Position numbers and translations under genes: made by a program. Shown piece by piece: positions 1 to 9,042 of a stretch of DNA of 64,000 bases; positions within the stretch are counted from its first letter, which is position 1, and each line of letters starts with the position of its first letter. Source of the stretch: CAZPBN01 sp964584935 (GTDB taxonomy: Bacteria; Acidobacteriota; Aminicenantia; Aminicenantales; Aminicenantaceae); contig CAZPBN010000001.1 in the NCBI GenBank assembly GCA_964584935.1, positions 1-64,000 of the forward strand, read 5' to 3'. The notes below the pieces were generated by a model. The model saw only the letters and a program-made list of their open reading frames with translations. It was not told the origin of the DNA and did no database searches.

Positions 1-28
1 CAAATCACGGGTGTTATTCCTGAAATCT

Positions 29-394
29 TTACATAAACAAAAACTTTCGATAATTGCCGCTGCCCGGATTCCCGAAGGCCAAAACATTTTCCCGTCTGTC
101 CACAAAGGATCCATCCAGGAGGGCCTTGACTTGATGCTGGAGCTTCGGCGGGAGCCGCTTGAGGTCAAAATTATCAAGATTTTTCTCCTGCGGAAGTTTA
201 GAGGCTTTAAGCAGCCGGGCGATGCGGTTATTATATCTGACCTCGCATTCCCGGAGAAGAAGCTCTAAAAGATAATCTTTATATGGCATATTTTCTTGTT
301 CGGCCGTTCCGGTGAGTTCTCCGTAATAACCGCGTATTCCTGAGAGGCGGAGGGCTTTCAGGTATGTCTGCAGTTTCTCATCACGGCCGGTCAC
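29..394 (-). pseudogene. istB: IstB-like ATPase, truncated at Walker A
   Basis: IS21 helper ATPase, which normally binds DNA and ATP and assists IstA during transposition. The first about 110 residues look like the IstB N-terminal region and reach VLAFGNPGSG, where a normal protein continues with K-T-H. Here the codon after the last Gly is AAT, followed by a short unrelated tail and a stop at 29-31, so the Walker A Lys and the whole ATPase core are missing (121 aa against roughly 250). The start overlaps the end of istA by 14 bases, as is usual in IS21. The abrupt change at base 55/56 looks like a junction with another sequence rather than a point mutation. The remnant should be unable to bind ATP. 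Confidence 0.8.
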
Positions 395-1880
395 AGCTAA
401 ACTCCCTTTCCCGTGTCTCTTCTAAAAGCCTGTCATAATCGGCAAGAGCGGGTTCTTTGACATCCACATTATGCGGCAGGGTAAAAGAAGAGGTGTCTTT
501 CAGAAGTTTCTTAACCGCCTCAAAATTGATGGGTTTGTTTTTCATAAAGAGCGTGCGTAATGCGTCATCGACACCTTTTTCACTTTCCCGTGCGGCAAGA
601 TGGAGGATCTTTACATACTCTCTGCTTGCCCGTGCAGGTTTTGCGGCGGATACGGCGTCATAAGCCATGCGGAACCGGATCGTGGGGAAAAGGTCTTCTT
701 TATATCGATAATTTTCAAACGCTCCCGGTTTCCGGACCAGGCTGTCGATAATGTGCCGGTATTGAATATGATGATGCCCTCTGCCCCGAAGCCGGGGGAT
801 ACGGTCTATTTTCTTCTGCGCATAATAGACTTCAAAATATTCCGCATACAGCTTCACTTTAACGGTTTCTCCCCTCAAGCGGCTGTGGAGAGAATACGTG
901 TTTTTAGCCACCCGGATTGTGCTGGCCGGCCCGACTCTTACCTGGAACCAGCGAAAATCATCCAGTCTTCTCTGCGGAAGCTGTCTTAAAACTTTCATTT
1001 CTTCTTCCAGACGCTCTCTTCTGCCCGCATTGAGCCGGCTCCATATCTTCCGCAGGAAGGCCTCATATTCTTTCCTGCTGGCAAAATCCCGGCTGCCCCG
1101 CAAAATCAATGCCTGCTCCACCGCTTTTTTAAACCGGTTGTGGCTCTGTTCCACGTCGCCGTTCTCATGGGCTTTTCCCCCTTGAGTTTTATGTCCGGTT
1201 ATTCCGAGATGATCCAACAGCGTCCGGTATCCTTGCGTAAATTCCTCCGGATTGCAGTCTTTATGCACGGCTGCGGACAACCGGTCGGTGCGGTGTCTTT
1301 TGGGCACACCCCCTAAATCCCACAAGGCATCCTGCAGCCCGGCGCTGAGGCTTTCAAAGCTTTCGGAAAAACAGATCGATCCCGTCTCCCAATTGGAATA
1401 GGTCAAAACGAAATGATAGATCAGATGATCAAAAGGCTGCCCCCCAATGGTTATGCCTAAGTCGTTCATACTGGTAAAATCCGATTCGCTTAAGTCCCCG
1501 GGAAAATGCCTCTGCGGAAAATAAACTTCTTTCCCCGGTCCTTCATAAACACGCCAGCGCTTCACCTTCCGCTGAAAAGTCCGCAGCTGACCATCCGCGA
1601 AACGCCCTGGATACCGCCGCTGAAAATGCTCAAATAAACTCTTGGCCTCAAGCCCGGGATTCATCTCTAAAAATTCCTCCGCTTCACGCCAGATATCAGC
1701 GAACGGATCTTTTCTTTTCTTCCACGTGTGCGGTTTTTTTATTTGACTCGGCAAACGTCCTGAACGGAGATATTTCCTTGCCGTCTTCTCGTCCATGCCG
1801 GCCTTGGCCGCCGCTGCGGATTTCGTTTTTTCCGTCATGTTCAATTTCATTAATCTCCTCACTTGTTGATCTGTTACCAT
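381..1880 (-). CDS. istA: IS21-family transposase IstA
   Basis: DDE transposase of an IS21-family element, 499 aa, a normal length. A helix-turn-helix-like N-terminus (about residues 1-45, MVTDQQVRRLMKLNMTEKTK) is followed by an integrase-core (rve) domain. Candidate acidic residues are the Asp in SESDFTSMND, the Asp in HRTDRLSAAV, and the Glu in NGDVEQSHNRF, matching the IstA pattern. The ATG follows AAGGAGG by a suitable spacing; that ribosome site lies within a hairpin (separate entry). The reading frame is intact, but with istB broken the element is probably immobile unless helped in trans. Its base composition is visibly richer in G+C than the adjoining restriction genes, consistent with recent arrival. 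Confidence 0.93.
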   Translation of the reverse strand: MVTDQQVRRLMKLNMTEKTKSAAAAKAGMDEKTARKYLRSGRLPSQIKKPHTWKKRKDPFADIWREAEEFLEMNPGLEAKSLFEHFQRRYPGRFADGQLRTFQRKVKRWRVYEGPGKEVYFPQRHFPGDLSESDFTSMNDLGITIGGQPFDHLIYHFVLTYSNWETGSICFSESFESLSAGLQDALWDLGGVPKRHRTDRLSAAVHKDCNPEEFTQGYRTLLDHLGITGHKTQGGKAHENGDVEQSHNRFKKAVEQALILRGSRDFASRKEYEAFLRKIWSRLNAGRRERLEEEMKVLRQLPQRRLDDFRWFQVRVGPASTIRVAKNTYSLHSRLRGETVKVKLYAEYFEVYYAQKKIDRIPRLRGRGHHHIQYRHIIDSLVRKPGAFENYRYKEDLFPTIRFRMAYDAVSAAKPARASREYVKILHLAARESEKGVDDALRTLFMKNKPINFEAVKKLLKDTSSFTLPHNVDVKEPALADYDRLLEETREREFSCDRP

Positions 1881-1881
1881 C

Positions 1882-1898
1882 CGGACCTCCTTGGTCCG
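1882..1898 (-). promoter_or_regulatory. Hairpin over the istA ribosome-binding site
   Basis: On the minus strand CGGACC, then AAGGA, then GGTCCG forms a perfect 6-bp stem with a 5-base loop. The Shine-Dalgarno AAGGAGG is split between loop and 3-prime stem, and the istA ATG starts just beyond. Such a hairpin would limit translation of transposase mRNA read in from outside, a known strategy in insertion sequences. The structure is seen; the function is inferred. Confidence 0.5.
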
Positions 1899-1912
1899 AA
1901 TAGTGTACTATC

Positions 1913-1946
1913 TCCCGTTTAAAAACGGGAATTTTAAAAGTCGCCA
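1913..1946. repeat. IS21 end with 18-bp palindrome
   Basis: Bases 1913-1930 are a perfect palindrome (TCCCGTTT, AA, AAACGGGA). Immediately outside is ATTTTAAAAGTCGCCA, read on the minus strand as TGGCGACTTTTAAAAT, the likely terminal repeat of the element. The OLD-family gene reads into this end and stops at the TAA inside it. Confidence 0.5.
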
Positions 1947-3340
1947 AGCGGGATTTTATATTGTCGCTCATCATCGGTTACTATAGCAACCGGTAAGCCT
2001 ATAGTCTCTTCATCTTCTCCATTATCCACATGGTATATCCTAGAATACCTAAGAAATGCCTCCCCGCGCACATTTACAATTGAAACACCATACTTGGTTA
2101 GAGGTCTACCAATTTTTTTTGCAAGAATTGGTATTAAAATCTCTTCTGAAGGACCTTCCACCATGATTATTCCATTCGCGAAAAACATATTAGCCTTTGT
2201 TACATCTAAAAATCTCTGAAGAAATCTATAATCATCTCTTTTCAATTTCGTTTTTCCTAAGCCGTAAGTTCTATTGTCTTTTAGTAATATTATGTTCTCC
2301 AGAAATATTTTTGATGCTAAATTTGGACTGTGAGTTGTTATAATTAATTGGATATTTTCATTCTTAGATAGATGCTGGAGATATTCTATTAATTTTAACT
2401 GAGCTTGAGGATGAAGATGTGCTTCAATCTCCTCAATCAGAGCTAATCTCAAACCAGTATAATTTTCTTTTTGTAAAAGTAAAAACTCAGCAGCTATAAA
2501 CAATCTATTTAAAGCCCCTAAACCTGGTTTTGGACTTCCCAGCTTAAGTTCCAATGTTTCAAGTATATCTTTTATTTTTAAATCTTTTCCAACTCCAATA
2601 TCAGATTTTAAGTTTTCAATAGTTGAAAATTCTTCTAAATTTTTATTAATAATTTTTAATATTCTTTTTCCACATCTTTTCTTTCTGTTTTCAGGACAAG
2701 TAGAACAATCATCATCGCAATTTTCAGTATGACTGAAATAGTCTATTAATTCCTCATTGGCTTTTTTTATTGAGAGATAAACAGAATGTTTTTTCTCTTC
2801 TTCTATGCTTTCAAAATCAAAAGCATCATGTGTATGCAGTATACGAGAAAGCCTTGAATACTTTCGAGCCTCTAACTCATTTTCTGCGTCTCTCAAGGGC
2901 TTAAGATAAGTTACTTTTAAATATTCTAAAGCTTTAGCATCAATCCGAGTACCCTCTTCATCTGGACCTGCTCTAACTTCACCATAACATCTCCTTGTAT
3001 CCCTGTTATATTTACCTATATACCATACTTTAAGAAATAGAACGTCATTTTCTATCCCGATCCAGTCTAAAAAATGTTGTGCTTTTTCTGGATCTTGTAA
3101 ACCTTTAAATACACATGTTATCTTTATTTCTCTATCATTTCTTTCACGATTATAAAAATCTTCCTCTTCCAATTTGTCAGGTTCATAGCTATGGGTCCAC
3201 AATACTTTGCGTATTGCATCAATTATTGCTGATTTTCCAGAGTCATTTTCTCCAACAAGTAAATTAAAACCTTTATTAAAATTAATCGTACAGTCTTCAT
3301 ATTTTCTAAAATTTTTGATCTGTAATTGGGATAAGTACAT
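1934..3340 (-). pseudogene. OLD-family ATPase/TOPRIM nuclease, cut by IS21
   Basis: ATP-dependent nuclease of the OLD family: an SMC/RecF-like ATPase joined to a TOPRIM catalytic domain, the layout of overcoming-lysogenisation-defect proteins and of GajA in Gabija. Visible motifs: Walker A LVGENDSGKSAIID near residue 30, a Cys cluster CDDDCSTCPENRKKRC near 205-225 (possibly metal-binding), Walker B-like LALIEEIEAHLHPQ, the H-loop TTHSPNLASK, and the first TOPRIM motif VEGPSEEILIP. The reading frame runs into the IS21 end just after IVTDDE, the second TOPRIM acidic motif, and ends with six residues templated by the element. The remaining TOPRIM sequence is lost or lies beyond the window. Start chosen at ATG after AGGGGAAG. 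It is the last visible gene of the defence operon. Confidence 0.85.
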
Positions 3341-3425
3341 TTACTTCCCCTTAAAAAAAATTATTTAAATATTTCAAATGTCCAAAATTTCATAAAAGAT
3401 AATCAAAAATTCCACTCCCATAATA

Positions 3426-4508
3426 CTAAAATCCCTCCGGAACCAATCCCAAACTATTGATGCTGTCATTGACGAATTCTAAGCTTTCATGAACTTTAGA
3501 AACTTCTACATAGTCCCAAAATTTCAATTTATTTTTTAAATCTTTAACAGCTTCCACATGCTTTTTTATTTTATTTATTTGATCGGGATCAGATACTGCC
3601 ACCACACCTTGAACAGCTGGATTGTTTAAGGATTTTAGAAGATTCAAGATCAAACTATCAATATTTCCTTTTGTCTGAACTTCGAATATATAAATTACTC
3701 TACCCATATTTCCAATCGTTGACTCCCAAATCGTATCTACTTTAGAGCTTTCAGATACCTTCTGCTCTATCTTTGCATTAAAACCCAACCATTGGCCAAT
3801 ATCTCTTATTTTATCCCGTATATCATCATGAATAAACTTATCTTGCTCAGGGATTTCCATTTCTTGCTTTTCTTTTACTTCTTTTGAATAAATCTGACTC
3901 AAGTTATCTTCAACTTGAAGATTAGACCAGATAAAATAATCCACTTTTAAAAGATCAACCTCATCAACTCCTTGCTTTTCTAACTCAACAGCCATTTCTT
4001 TAACAATATCACATAAATGTTTATAAACTTTACCAGTTAGCTGATAATCAAAACGAGGAAGATTCTTTACTTTGAGATAATTCAATGCAACATAAGCTCT
4101 TCGATTCCATAGCATGTATTTATCCGGATGAGATTTGCATAAAATTTCACTGATCATGGCAGGCCCCATACCTTTAATTTCAGTCCGAAAATTATCCCAT
4201 CTCTTTTCAATATCATCATTTCCCCAAACAAGTCCGGCAAGATGTTTTTTTACATTATCAAATCTATTATCATCAATAATTTTATCAACAACATAATGCT
4301 TATTCCCCCATATACGCATGGCCCAAAGAGTCGAAAGATATTCATAAAATTCATCATGATTCATTTTAAGTATCTTTTTCTTGGTATAATTTTTGTAATA
4401 AATAATTAATTGTTTTCGTTCCTCTCTGTCTTCCTTATAGGAAGCTGGGTTCCTTTCAACTGAATGGATATATTCCTTAATATGCTTTCTTAACAGTTCC
4501 TTATCCAT
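3426..4508 (-). CDS. Putative PD-(D/E)XK nuclease with HhH-like segment
   Basis: I do not recognise a named family. The N-terminal half (about 1-200) is helical and contains GMGPAMISEILCKSHPDKYM followed by LWNRRAY, which recalls helix-hairpin-helix DNA-binding segments. The C-terminal part (about 235-350) has VDTIW, then a strand ending IYIFEVQ, then GNIDSLILNLLKSL. The spacing Asp...Glu-X-Gln resembles a PD-(D/E)XK nuclease core with Gln in place of the usual Lys. ATG follows GAGGTG. It lies six bases after the mini-metallopeptidase gene and before the OLD-family gene in the restriction operon, so a DNA-processing or target-sensing role in defence is plausible but inferred. 360 aa. Confidence 0.6.
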   Translation of the reverse strand: MDKELLRKHIKEYIHSVERNPASYKEDREERKQLIIYYKNYTKKKILKMNHDEFYEYLSTLWAMRIWGNKHYVVDKIIDDNRFDNVKKHLAGLVWGNDDIEKRWDNFRTEIKGMGPAMISEILCKSHPDKYMLWNRRAYVALNYLKVKNLPRFDYQLTGKVYKHLCDIVKEMAVELEKQGVDEVDLLKVDYFIWSNLQVEDNLSQIYSKEVKEKQEMEIPEQDKFIHDDIRDKIRDIGQWLGFNAKIEQKVSESSKVDTIWESTIGNMGRVIYIFEVQTKGNIDSLILNLLKSLNNPAVQGVVAVSDPDQINKIKKHVEAVKDLKNKLKFWDYVEVSKVHESLEFVNDSINSLGLVPEGF

Positions 4509-4513
4509 TTAAT

Positions 4514-4801
4514 TCACCTCTCGTTTTGTTTAACTTTATTCAAATATAACTTTTCCATCACCTTAAACATCCGTCCGTGATTCGGGTATTTAAGATGCAG
4601 CAATTCATGAACAATCACTTTCGTCCGCATCTCTTTAGATTTTCCTAGCAGCTCTTTTTCAAAGGTTAATCTCCCTTTACTCGAACAACTAGCCCATTTG
4701 CGACTCATCTTTCTCAAATGAATCTCTTTGATAGTAACTCCAATTTCCTTAGCCCAGGAAGCCACTTCCCTTTTAAAAAAACCACTAGTAACCACGTTCA
4801 T
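4514..4801 (-). CDS. Mini YgjP-like (DUF45) metallopeptidase
   Basis: A 95-aa protein made almost only of the YgjP/DUF45 zinc-peptidase core. It has RKMSRKWASCSSKGRLTF, the family segment before the active site, then VIVHELLHLKYPNHG, where HELLH is the HEXXH zinc site and the later His is a likely third ligand. Full family members are about 230-250 aa; this one lacks the N-terminal half, and another, longer member lies at 32.2-32.9 kb. The start codon directly abuts the hsdR stop, so it is co-translated with the restriction subunit. Short proteins of this kind occur next to type I restriction genes; their role is unknown. Substrate cannot be inferred. Confidence 0.8.
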   Translation of the reverse strand: MNVVTSGFFKREVASWAKEIGVTIKEIHLRKMSRKWASCSSKGRLTFEKELLGKSKEMRTKVIVHELLHLKYPNHGRMFKVMEKLYLNKVKQNER

Positions 4802-7744
4802 TCAACCTCTTAGAACCTTTAATATATTTTTGGCCCAATCAGCAAGAGCCTTGGTATCCTGCTTGCCTGACTTGATTAATATTTTATAGAGCTCATGTCT
4901 CACTTCCCTCTCCTGAAACTCACTCCATTTCCAACTCGGGTATTTATCAAATACTTCCTGCATTTGCTTCGCTTTTTCCTCAGATGCCTCATATTCTTTA
5001 CTCTTCAACAACCAGTAAACTGTAAATACGTCAGCTGACATATTCTTTTCCTTCTGCTCTTTCCGGGCTTTGTTAATTTCTTCAATCATTTGCTTCAACT
5101 CTTCCAGCATTCCCCTGGTCCTCTTCTGACCCTCTTCATACATCTTAGCAATCCTTTCTGCTTTCTCCCCAATGGATATCAAATAAGGGGATTGCTCGCC
5201 CTCTTCTTCAATAAGCTTCCTAATGCTTTTCAATAAATTAAATACTTTTTCTGTATCAGAAACCTGGCTTTCTTCAATTCTTTTTATAGTATCCTCATCT
5301 ATCTTATACACTTCAAATGAAGGTTTAATTTTCCCTGTTTTTGTGTGTTCTTGAACCAGCTCTGCAATTTTTCTGGAAAATTCCCTGTCAATATGAATCC
5401 CTTGATCATAAGCTTCTTTGAGAATTCTATAGATCCTGGCTAAAGTCTCAAAATCCTTTATATAAGACCTCAAAAAAGCATCTGGAGACAGAATGTCATA
5501 TATATCGGAAATTTCCCTATAAAATTGATAATACCCATGACGTCTCTCTTCATCCTTGAAGTCTTCCACCACTGCTTCCACAGCTTTATCCCATCCTTTT
5601 CCTTCTAGAATCTTTAGATATTCCTCTCTGGCTTCTTCCATCATCTCTTTAAATCGATCTTTCAAGGCTTCAATATCATGGATAACACCTTCAATATCCT
5701 TTGAATCAAAAGCCAAAGCCTTCTCTAAATTCCCAAAAATCCCCACAAAATCCACTATCAATCCGCCTGGCTTTTTCTGTTCATTTTTATCTTCATAAGG
5801 TCTATTCACTCTCGCTATAGCTTGAAGCAACACATGATCTCGCATAGGTTTATCCAGGTACATACAGTACAATATAGGCGCATCAAACCCAGTCAAGAGT
5901 TTCTCTGTCACAATCAAAATTTTTGGCAGTGCCTCAGGATTCCTAAACGCCTTCCTCACTTTCTTTTCCTCAGCCTCGCGCAAATGGTATTTTGCCAACT
6001 CCTCTGAATCGTTATGAGCCGCACTGTAAACGACTTCAGAATAGTCCTTAGTAAGTTGCTTATCCAGCTCCTTTTTATATCTGGCACAAGCTTCTCTATC
6101 CACAGCCACCAAAAAAGCCTTGTATCCCAGTGGTTCCACATTCTCTTTAAAATGCTTAACCACATATTTTGCAACTTGCTCAACACGTTTCTTATTTTTG
6201 AGCATATTTCTCAAATTAACTGCTTCCTCAAGCACTTTATTCAGTTCTTCCACATCGCTCATACCCTCTGCATCTTTAAGATCCAAAAATTCCCTCTCTA
6301 ATGTTTCCTTATCAACCAGCAATTTATTGGGAGCAAGACAGTAATGAAGTGGTACAGTCGTACCATCTTCAATAGATTCAGAAATACTGTATTTATGAAG
6401 ATAACCTTGGGGAGGATCATCTTTTCCAAAAACAATAAATGTCCCTTTCCCATAAGAGGTTTTGTCTATGGGTGTTCCAGTAAAACCCATGTACGTGGCA
6501 TTGGGAATAGCGCCCATCAAATAGTTCCCGAGCTTTCCCCCTGTTGTCCTGTGCGCCTCATCCACAAGAACAAATATATTAGCTCTTGTGTTGATATCTT
6601 TTGGCGTCTCATCAAATTTATGAATCATCGAGACAATCAGTCCTCTTTTATCTGAACTGAGGAGTTTTCGAAGATGTGCTTTGCTGTCTGCAACTTCAAC
6701 CTCTTCCATTCCCATAGCTGAAAGATTCCCAAAAAGCTGTGACTCCAGTTCATTTCTGTCTACCAGCATGATGACAGTGGGATTTTCAAACTCAGGATTT
6801 TCAATAATCTTTTGAGCTGTCACAATCATGGTGAATGTCTTTCCCGATCCTTGAGTATGCCAGATCAGACCTCTCTTTTTTGCATCTGACGAGGCTCTCT
6901 GAATCAATTCATTAATGGCTGACATCTGATGAGGCCTGAGAACGACTTTTTTCAATTCATCATCCTGTCTGGTAAAAAGGATATAATCACTGATGATCTT
7001 AACCACACGTTTCCTGTCAAAAAATGTCTTAACCAGTGTCTCAAAATTGCCTTCCAGCTCATCTTTCCAATTGAATATCAACTTAGAAGATATGTTCCAT
7101 GTGGCACTGTAAAAGTATTTAAGAATGTGTGTGATGGCAAAAATCTGTAGCATGGACAGAAGCTCTGGGCACTCCCTGTGGTATCTTTTAACCTGTTCTA
7201 AGGCTTCTGTCATGCCTTCCAGCTTATGGGAAGCTTTTGTTTCAACATAAAAAACAGGAAATCCGTTTATCAAAAAGACAATATCTGGCCGGATGGTCTT
7301 TGTTCCATTTGTGAATGTGAATTCGTCTGTCACATGAAACGTGTTGTTGTCTATGTTATCTGTATCAATCAACCGGATATTCCTCTCTCTCTTTTCATCT
7401 GGAATAAAGACTGTCCTCAATCCTTTAAGATATTCCCAAGCTGTGAGGTTTCCTTCCAGAGTGGAAGGAATTCTTTCTATGGATTTGATGATATCACTGG
7501 CAAGACTTTCATTCATGAATTTTGGATTTGATTTATGGAGTTGGCCAGTAAAGATTTTGCGGAATAAAAATCTGGTTTCTCCTTCTCTCAGTCGGATTGC
7601 TTCTTCTTGATTGACATATTTCCATCCTAACTGGACGAGAATCTTTCGTCCTTGAGAGCCAGAAAATTCAGCATGAGATTCTTGGACATACTGTATGACT
7701 CGGTTTTGGACTGATCCTTTTTCTCCACCTATTTTATAAGTCAT
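4802..7744 (-). CDS. hsdR: Type I restriction enzyme, R subunit (HsdR)
   Basis: Motor and nuclease subunit of a type I restriction-modification enzyme, 980 aa, typical length. An N-terminal PD-(D/E)XK nuclease domain shows RPDIVFLINGFPVFYVETKA (Asp, then Glu-X-Lys). The SF2 translocase core follows with Walker A IWHTQGSGKTFTM, DEAH-box VLVDEAHRTT, GFTGTPID, and motif VI region LLQAIARVNRPY. The C-terminal about 300 residues are helical, as expected for assembly with HsdM/HsdS. The start overlaps the end of hsdS by four bases (ATGA). The order hsdM-hsdS-hsdR in one transcript, all intact, indicates a working system that cuts unmodified incoming DNA at a distance after ATP-driven translocation. 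Confidence 0.97.
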   Translation of the reverse strand: MTYKIGGEKGSVQNRVIQYVQESHAEFSGSQGRKILVQLGWKYVNQEEAIRLREGETRFLFRKIFTGQLHKSNPKFMNESLASDIIKSIERIPSTLEGNLTAWEYLKGLRTVFIPDEKRERNIRLIDTDNIDNNTFHVTDEFTFTNGTKTIRPDIVFLINGFPVFYVETKASHKLEGMTEALEQVKRYHRECPELLSMLQIFAITHILKYFYSATWNISSKLIFNWKDELEGNFETLVKTFFDRKRVVKIISDYILFTRQDDELKKVVLRPHQMSAINELIQRASSDAKKRGLIWHTQGSGKTFTMIVTAQKIIENPEFENPTVIMLVDRNELESQLFGNLSAMGMEEVEVADSKAHLRKLLSSDKRGLIVSMIHKFDETPKDINTRANIFVLVDEAHRTTGGKLGNYLMGAIPNATYMGFTGTPIDKTSYGKGTFIVFGKDDPPQGYLHKYSISESIEDGTTVPLHYCLAPNKLLVDKETLEREFLDLKDAEGMSDVEELNKVLEEAVNLRNMLKNKKRVEQVAKYVVKHFKENVEPLGYKAFLVAVDREACARYKKELDKQLTKDYSEVVYSAAHNDSEELAKYHLREAEEKKVRKAFRNPEALPKILIVTEKLLTGFDAPILYCMYLDKPMRDHVLLQAIARVNRPYEDKNEQKKPGGLIVDFVGIFGNLEKALAFDSKDIEGVIHDIEALKDRFKEMMEEAREEYLKILEGKGWDKAVEAVVEDFKDEERRHGYYQFYREISDIYDILSPDAFLRSYIKDFETLARIYRILKEAYDQGIHIDREFSRKIAELVQEHTKTGKIKPSFEVYKIDEDTIKRIEESQVSDTEKVFNLLKSIRKLIEEEGEQSPYLISIGEKAERIAKMYEEGQKRTRGMLEELKQMIEEINKARKEQKEKNMSADVFTVYWLLKSKEYEASEEKAKQMQEVFDKYPSWKWSEFQEREVRHELYKILIKSGKQDTKALADWAKNILKVLRG

Positions 7745-9042
7745 ATCTCTAAATCCAAATGATTCACTCTAATTTTTCCAGTTATGAGATTGTTGAGAAG
7801 AGATTTAAACAATTCTTCTAAGGCTTTCTTTTTGTTTTGTTCTGCTTGGATTTTATAGTCGATAGTTGAAAGAATATTTGCAATTTTTTTTTGGACATTA
7901 GACTGTGGAAGAAAAATTTTTTGATTTTTAATATCTGAGTCAGTTACTGCAGGATAACTTGCTCCACGTTGGATTTTCCCTATTCTTTTCACAAATATAT
8001 CTCTTTGGACATAATAAAAAAGATATCTTGAGTCAATAGTATCTTTTTTAACTCTTAATACACAAAAAGCTGTTGAGCAAATTTCCCCACTAAAATCCTC
8101 ATCAATAATTGAAATTCTTTTCAACGTTGGCCTAACTGTGGCAAAAATCACATCATCCTTTTCAATATTTTTTCTTGCTCGGCTTGGAGCATACTTTCCT
8201 ATATAATTTTTATACTCAGTTATTTTTAAACTTTCTCTATCAATACTTGATACATCAACGTACTTGAACCTTCTAAAAGGATCCTTTTTAGGATTCTTTT
8301 GATTTGTTTTTTCTATAACCTTATTAATAATGGACTCATTCCAATCCTCTGGCATCATTCCAATCTCTGTTTCTTTCAACTTAACATTTTCAGCCTCTTC
8401 AATCGACACTTGTCCATAAGTGAAAATATGCTTCATCCATGATTTTTTAAGCTCTTTTGCCGCTTTTATGACCTCCTCAGTCTTTTCTTTAGCTTCCTGC
8501 ACTGCCGACAAAACTCCAGCAATTTTCTTTTGCTCAGGAAAAGGAGGAAGAGGGATTTTTATGTTATTTATTTTTGATTTATTTAAGGTTTTTCCTTTTA
8601 CTACTGTGTCATAGTAATTTGAATAGTTTACTATTGGTAAATAATATAATAAAAATTCTTTTATTACTTTTTCCTTGGGAAAAATAGATATTATTGCCTC
8701 GTTGTGCTGGGCATCTATTTTTATAATAGATGTTCTTCCTATAGTTAGTTTGAAACTCATAAGAAGAGTATTTTTTGGTACTAATTTTCCATGAAATACT
8801 TCCTGGAATGCTATTTCTGATATTTTTTCTTTAGTTGTATATATATTCTCAAATTTATTCATGTCAGCTATGCTTACCCATGGATATTTTCCATTTTCCC
8901 AATACTTCTGAACTTTTCTTTTTGGAGTTTTCCCAAGTTTAAATTTAACTATTTCCCCTATTTTTGATAAATTCCACTCACTAGGATAAGCATCATTATA
9001 TAAATTTATGAATACGCTATTTTGATTTTTGTTATAATCCAT
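7741..9042 (-). CDS. hsdS: Type I restriction specificity subunit (HsdS)
   Basis: DNA-recognition subunit, 433 aa. Two target-recognition domains are visible, each followed by a conserved helical spacer: the first half ends at PLPPFPEQKKIAGVLSAVQE and its coiled helix, the second at FLPQSNVQKKIANILSTIDY and a helix ending SLLNNLITGKIRV. This arrangement specifies a bipartite target. The start overlaps the end of hsdM by 11 bases and the end overlaps hsdR by four, so the three subunits are translationally coupled. The specificity cannot be read from sequence. The recognition domains are more AT-rich than the helical spacers, which is common where these domains are exchanged by recombination. 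Confidence 0.95.
   Translation of the reverse strand: MDYNKNQNSVFINLYNDAYPSEWNLSKIGEIVKFKLGKTPKRKVQKYWENGKYPWVSIADMNKFENIYTTKEKISEIAFQEVFHGKLVPKNTLLMSFKLTIGRTSIIKIDAQHNEAIISIFPKEKVIKEFLLYYLPIVNYSNYYDTVVKGKTLNKSKINNIKIPLPPFPEQKKIAGVLSAVQEAKEKTEEVIKAAKELKKSWMKHIFTYGQVSIEEAENVKLKETEIGMMPEDWNESIINKVIEKTNQKNPKKDPFRRFKYVDVSSIDRESLKITEYKNYIGKYAPSRARKNIEKDDVIFATVRPTLKRISIIDEDFSGEICSTAFCVLRVKKDTIDSRYLFYYVQRDIFVKRIGKIQRGASYPAVTDSDIKNQKIFLPQSNVQKKIANILSTIDYKIQAEQNKKKALEELFKSLLNNLITGKIRVNHLDLEI

Larger units (their letters stand above)
56..1946 (-). mobile_element. IS21-family insertion sequence, partial
   Basis: Part of an IS21-type element: a long DDE transposase gene (istA) followed, with a 14-base overlap, by the ATPase helper gene istB, both on the minus strand. 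The istA-proximal end is placed near 1946, because reading inward on the minus strand the sequence begins TGGCGACTTTTAAAATTCCC, which resembles the TTTTAAA-rich ends of IS21 elements. That end lies inside the OLD-family gene, so the element has interrupted it. The other end is not in the window: similarity to IstB stops at about base 56, in the Walker A motif, and the sequence in 1-55 does not continue the protein. The end assignment is inferred from one side only; target-site duplication cannot be checked. Confidence 0.85.
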
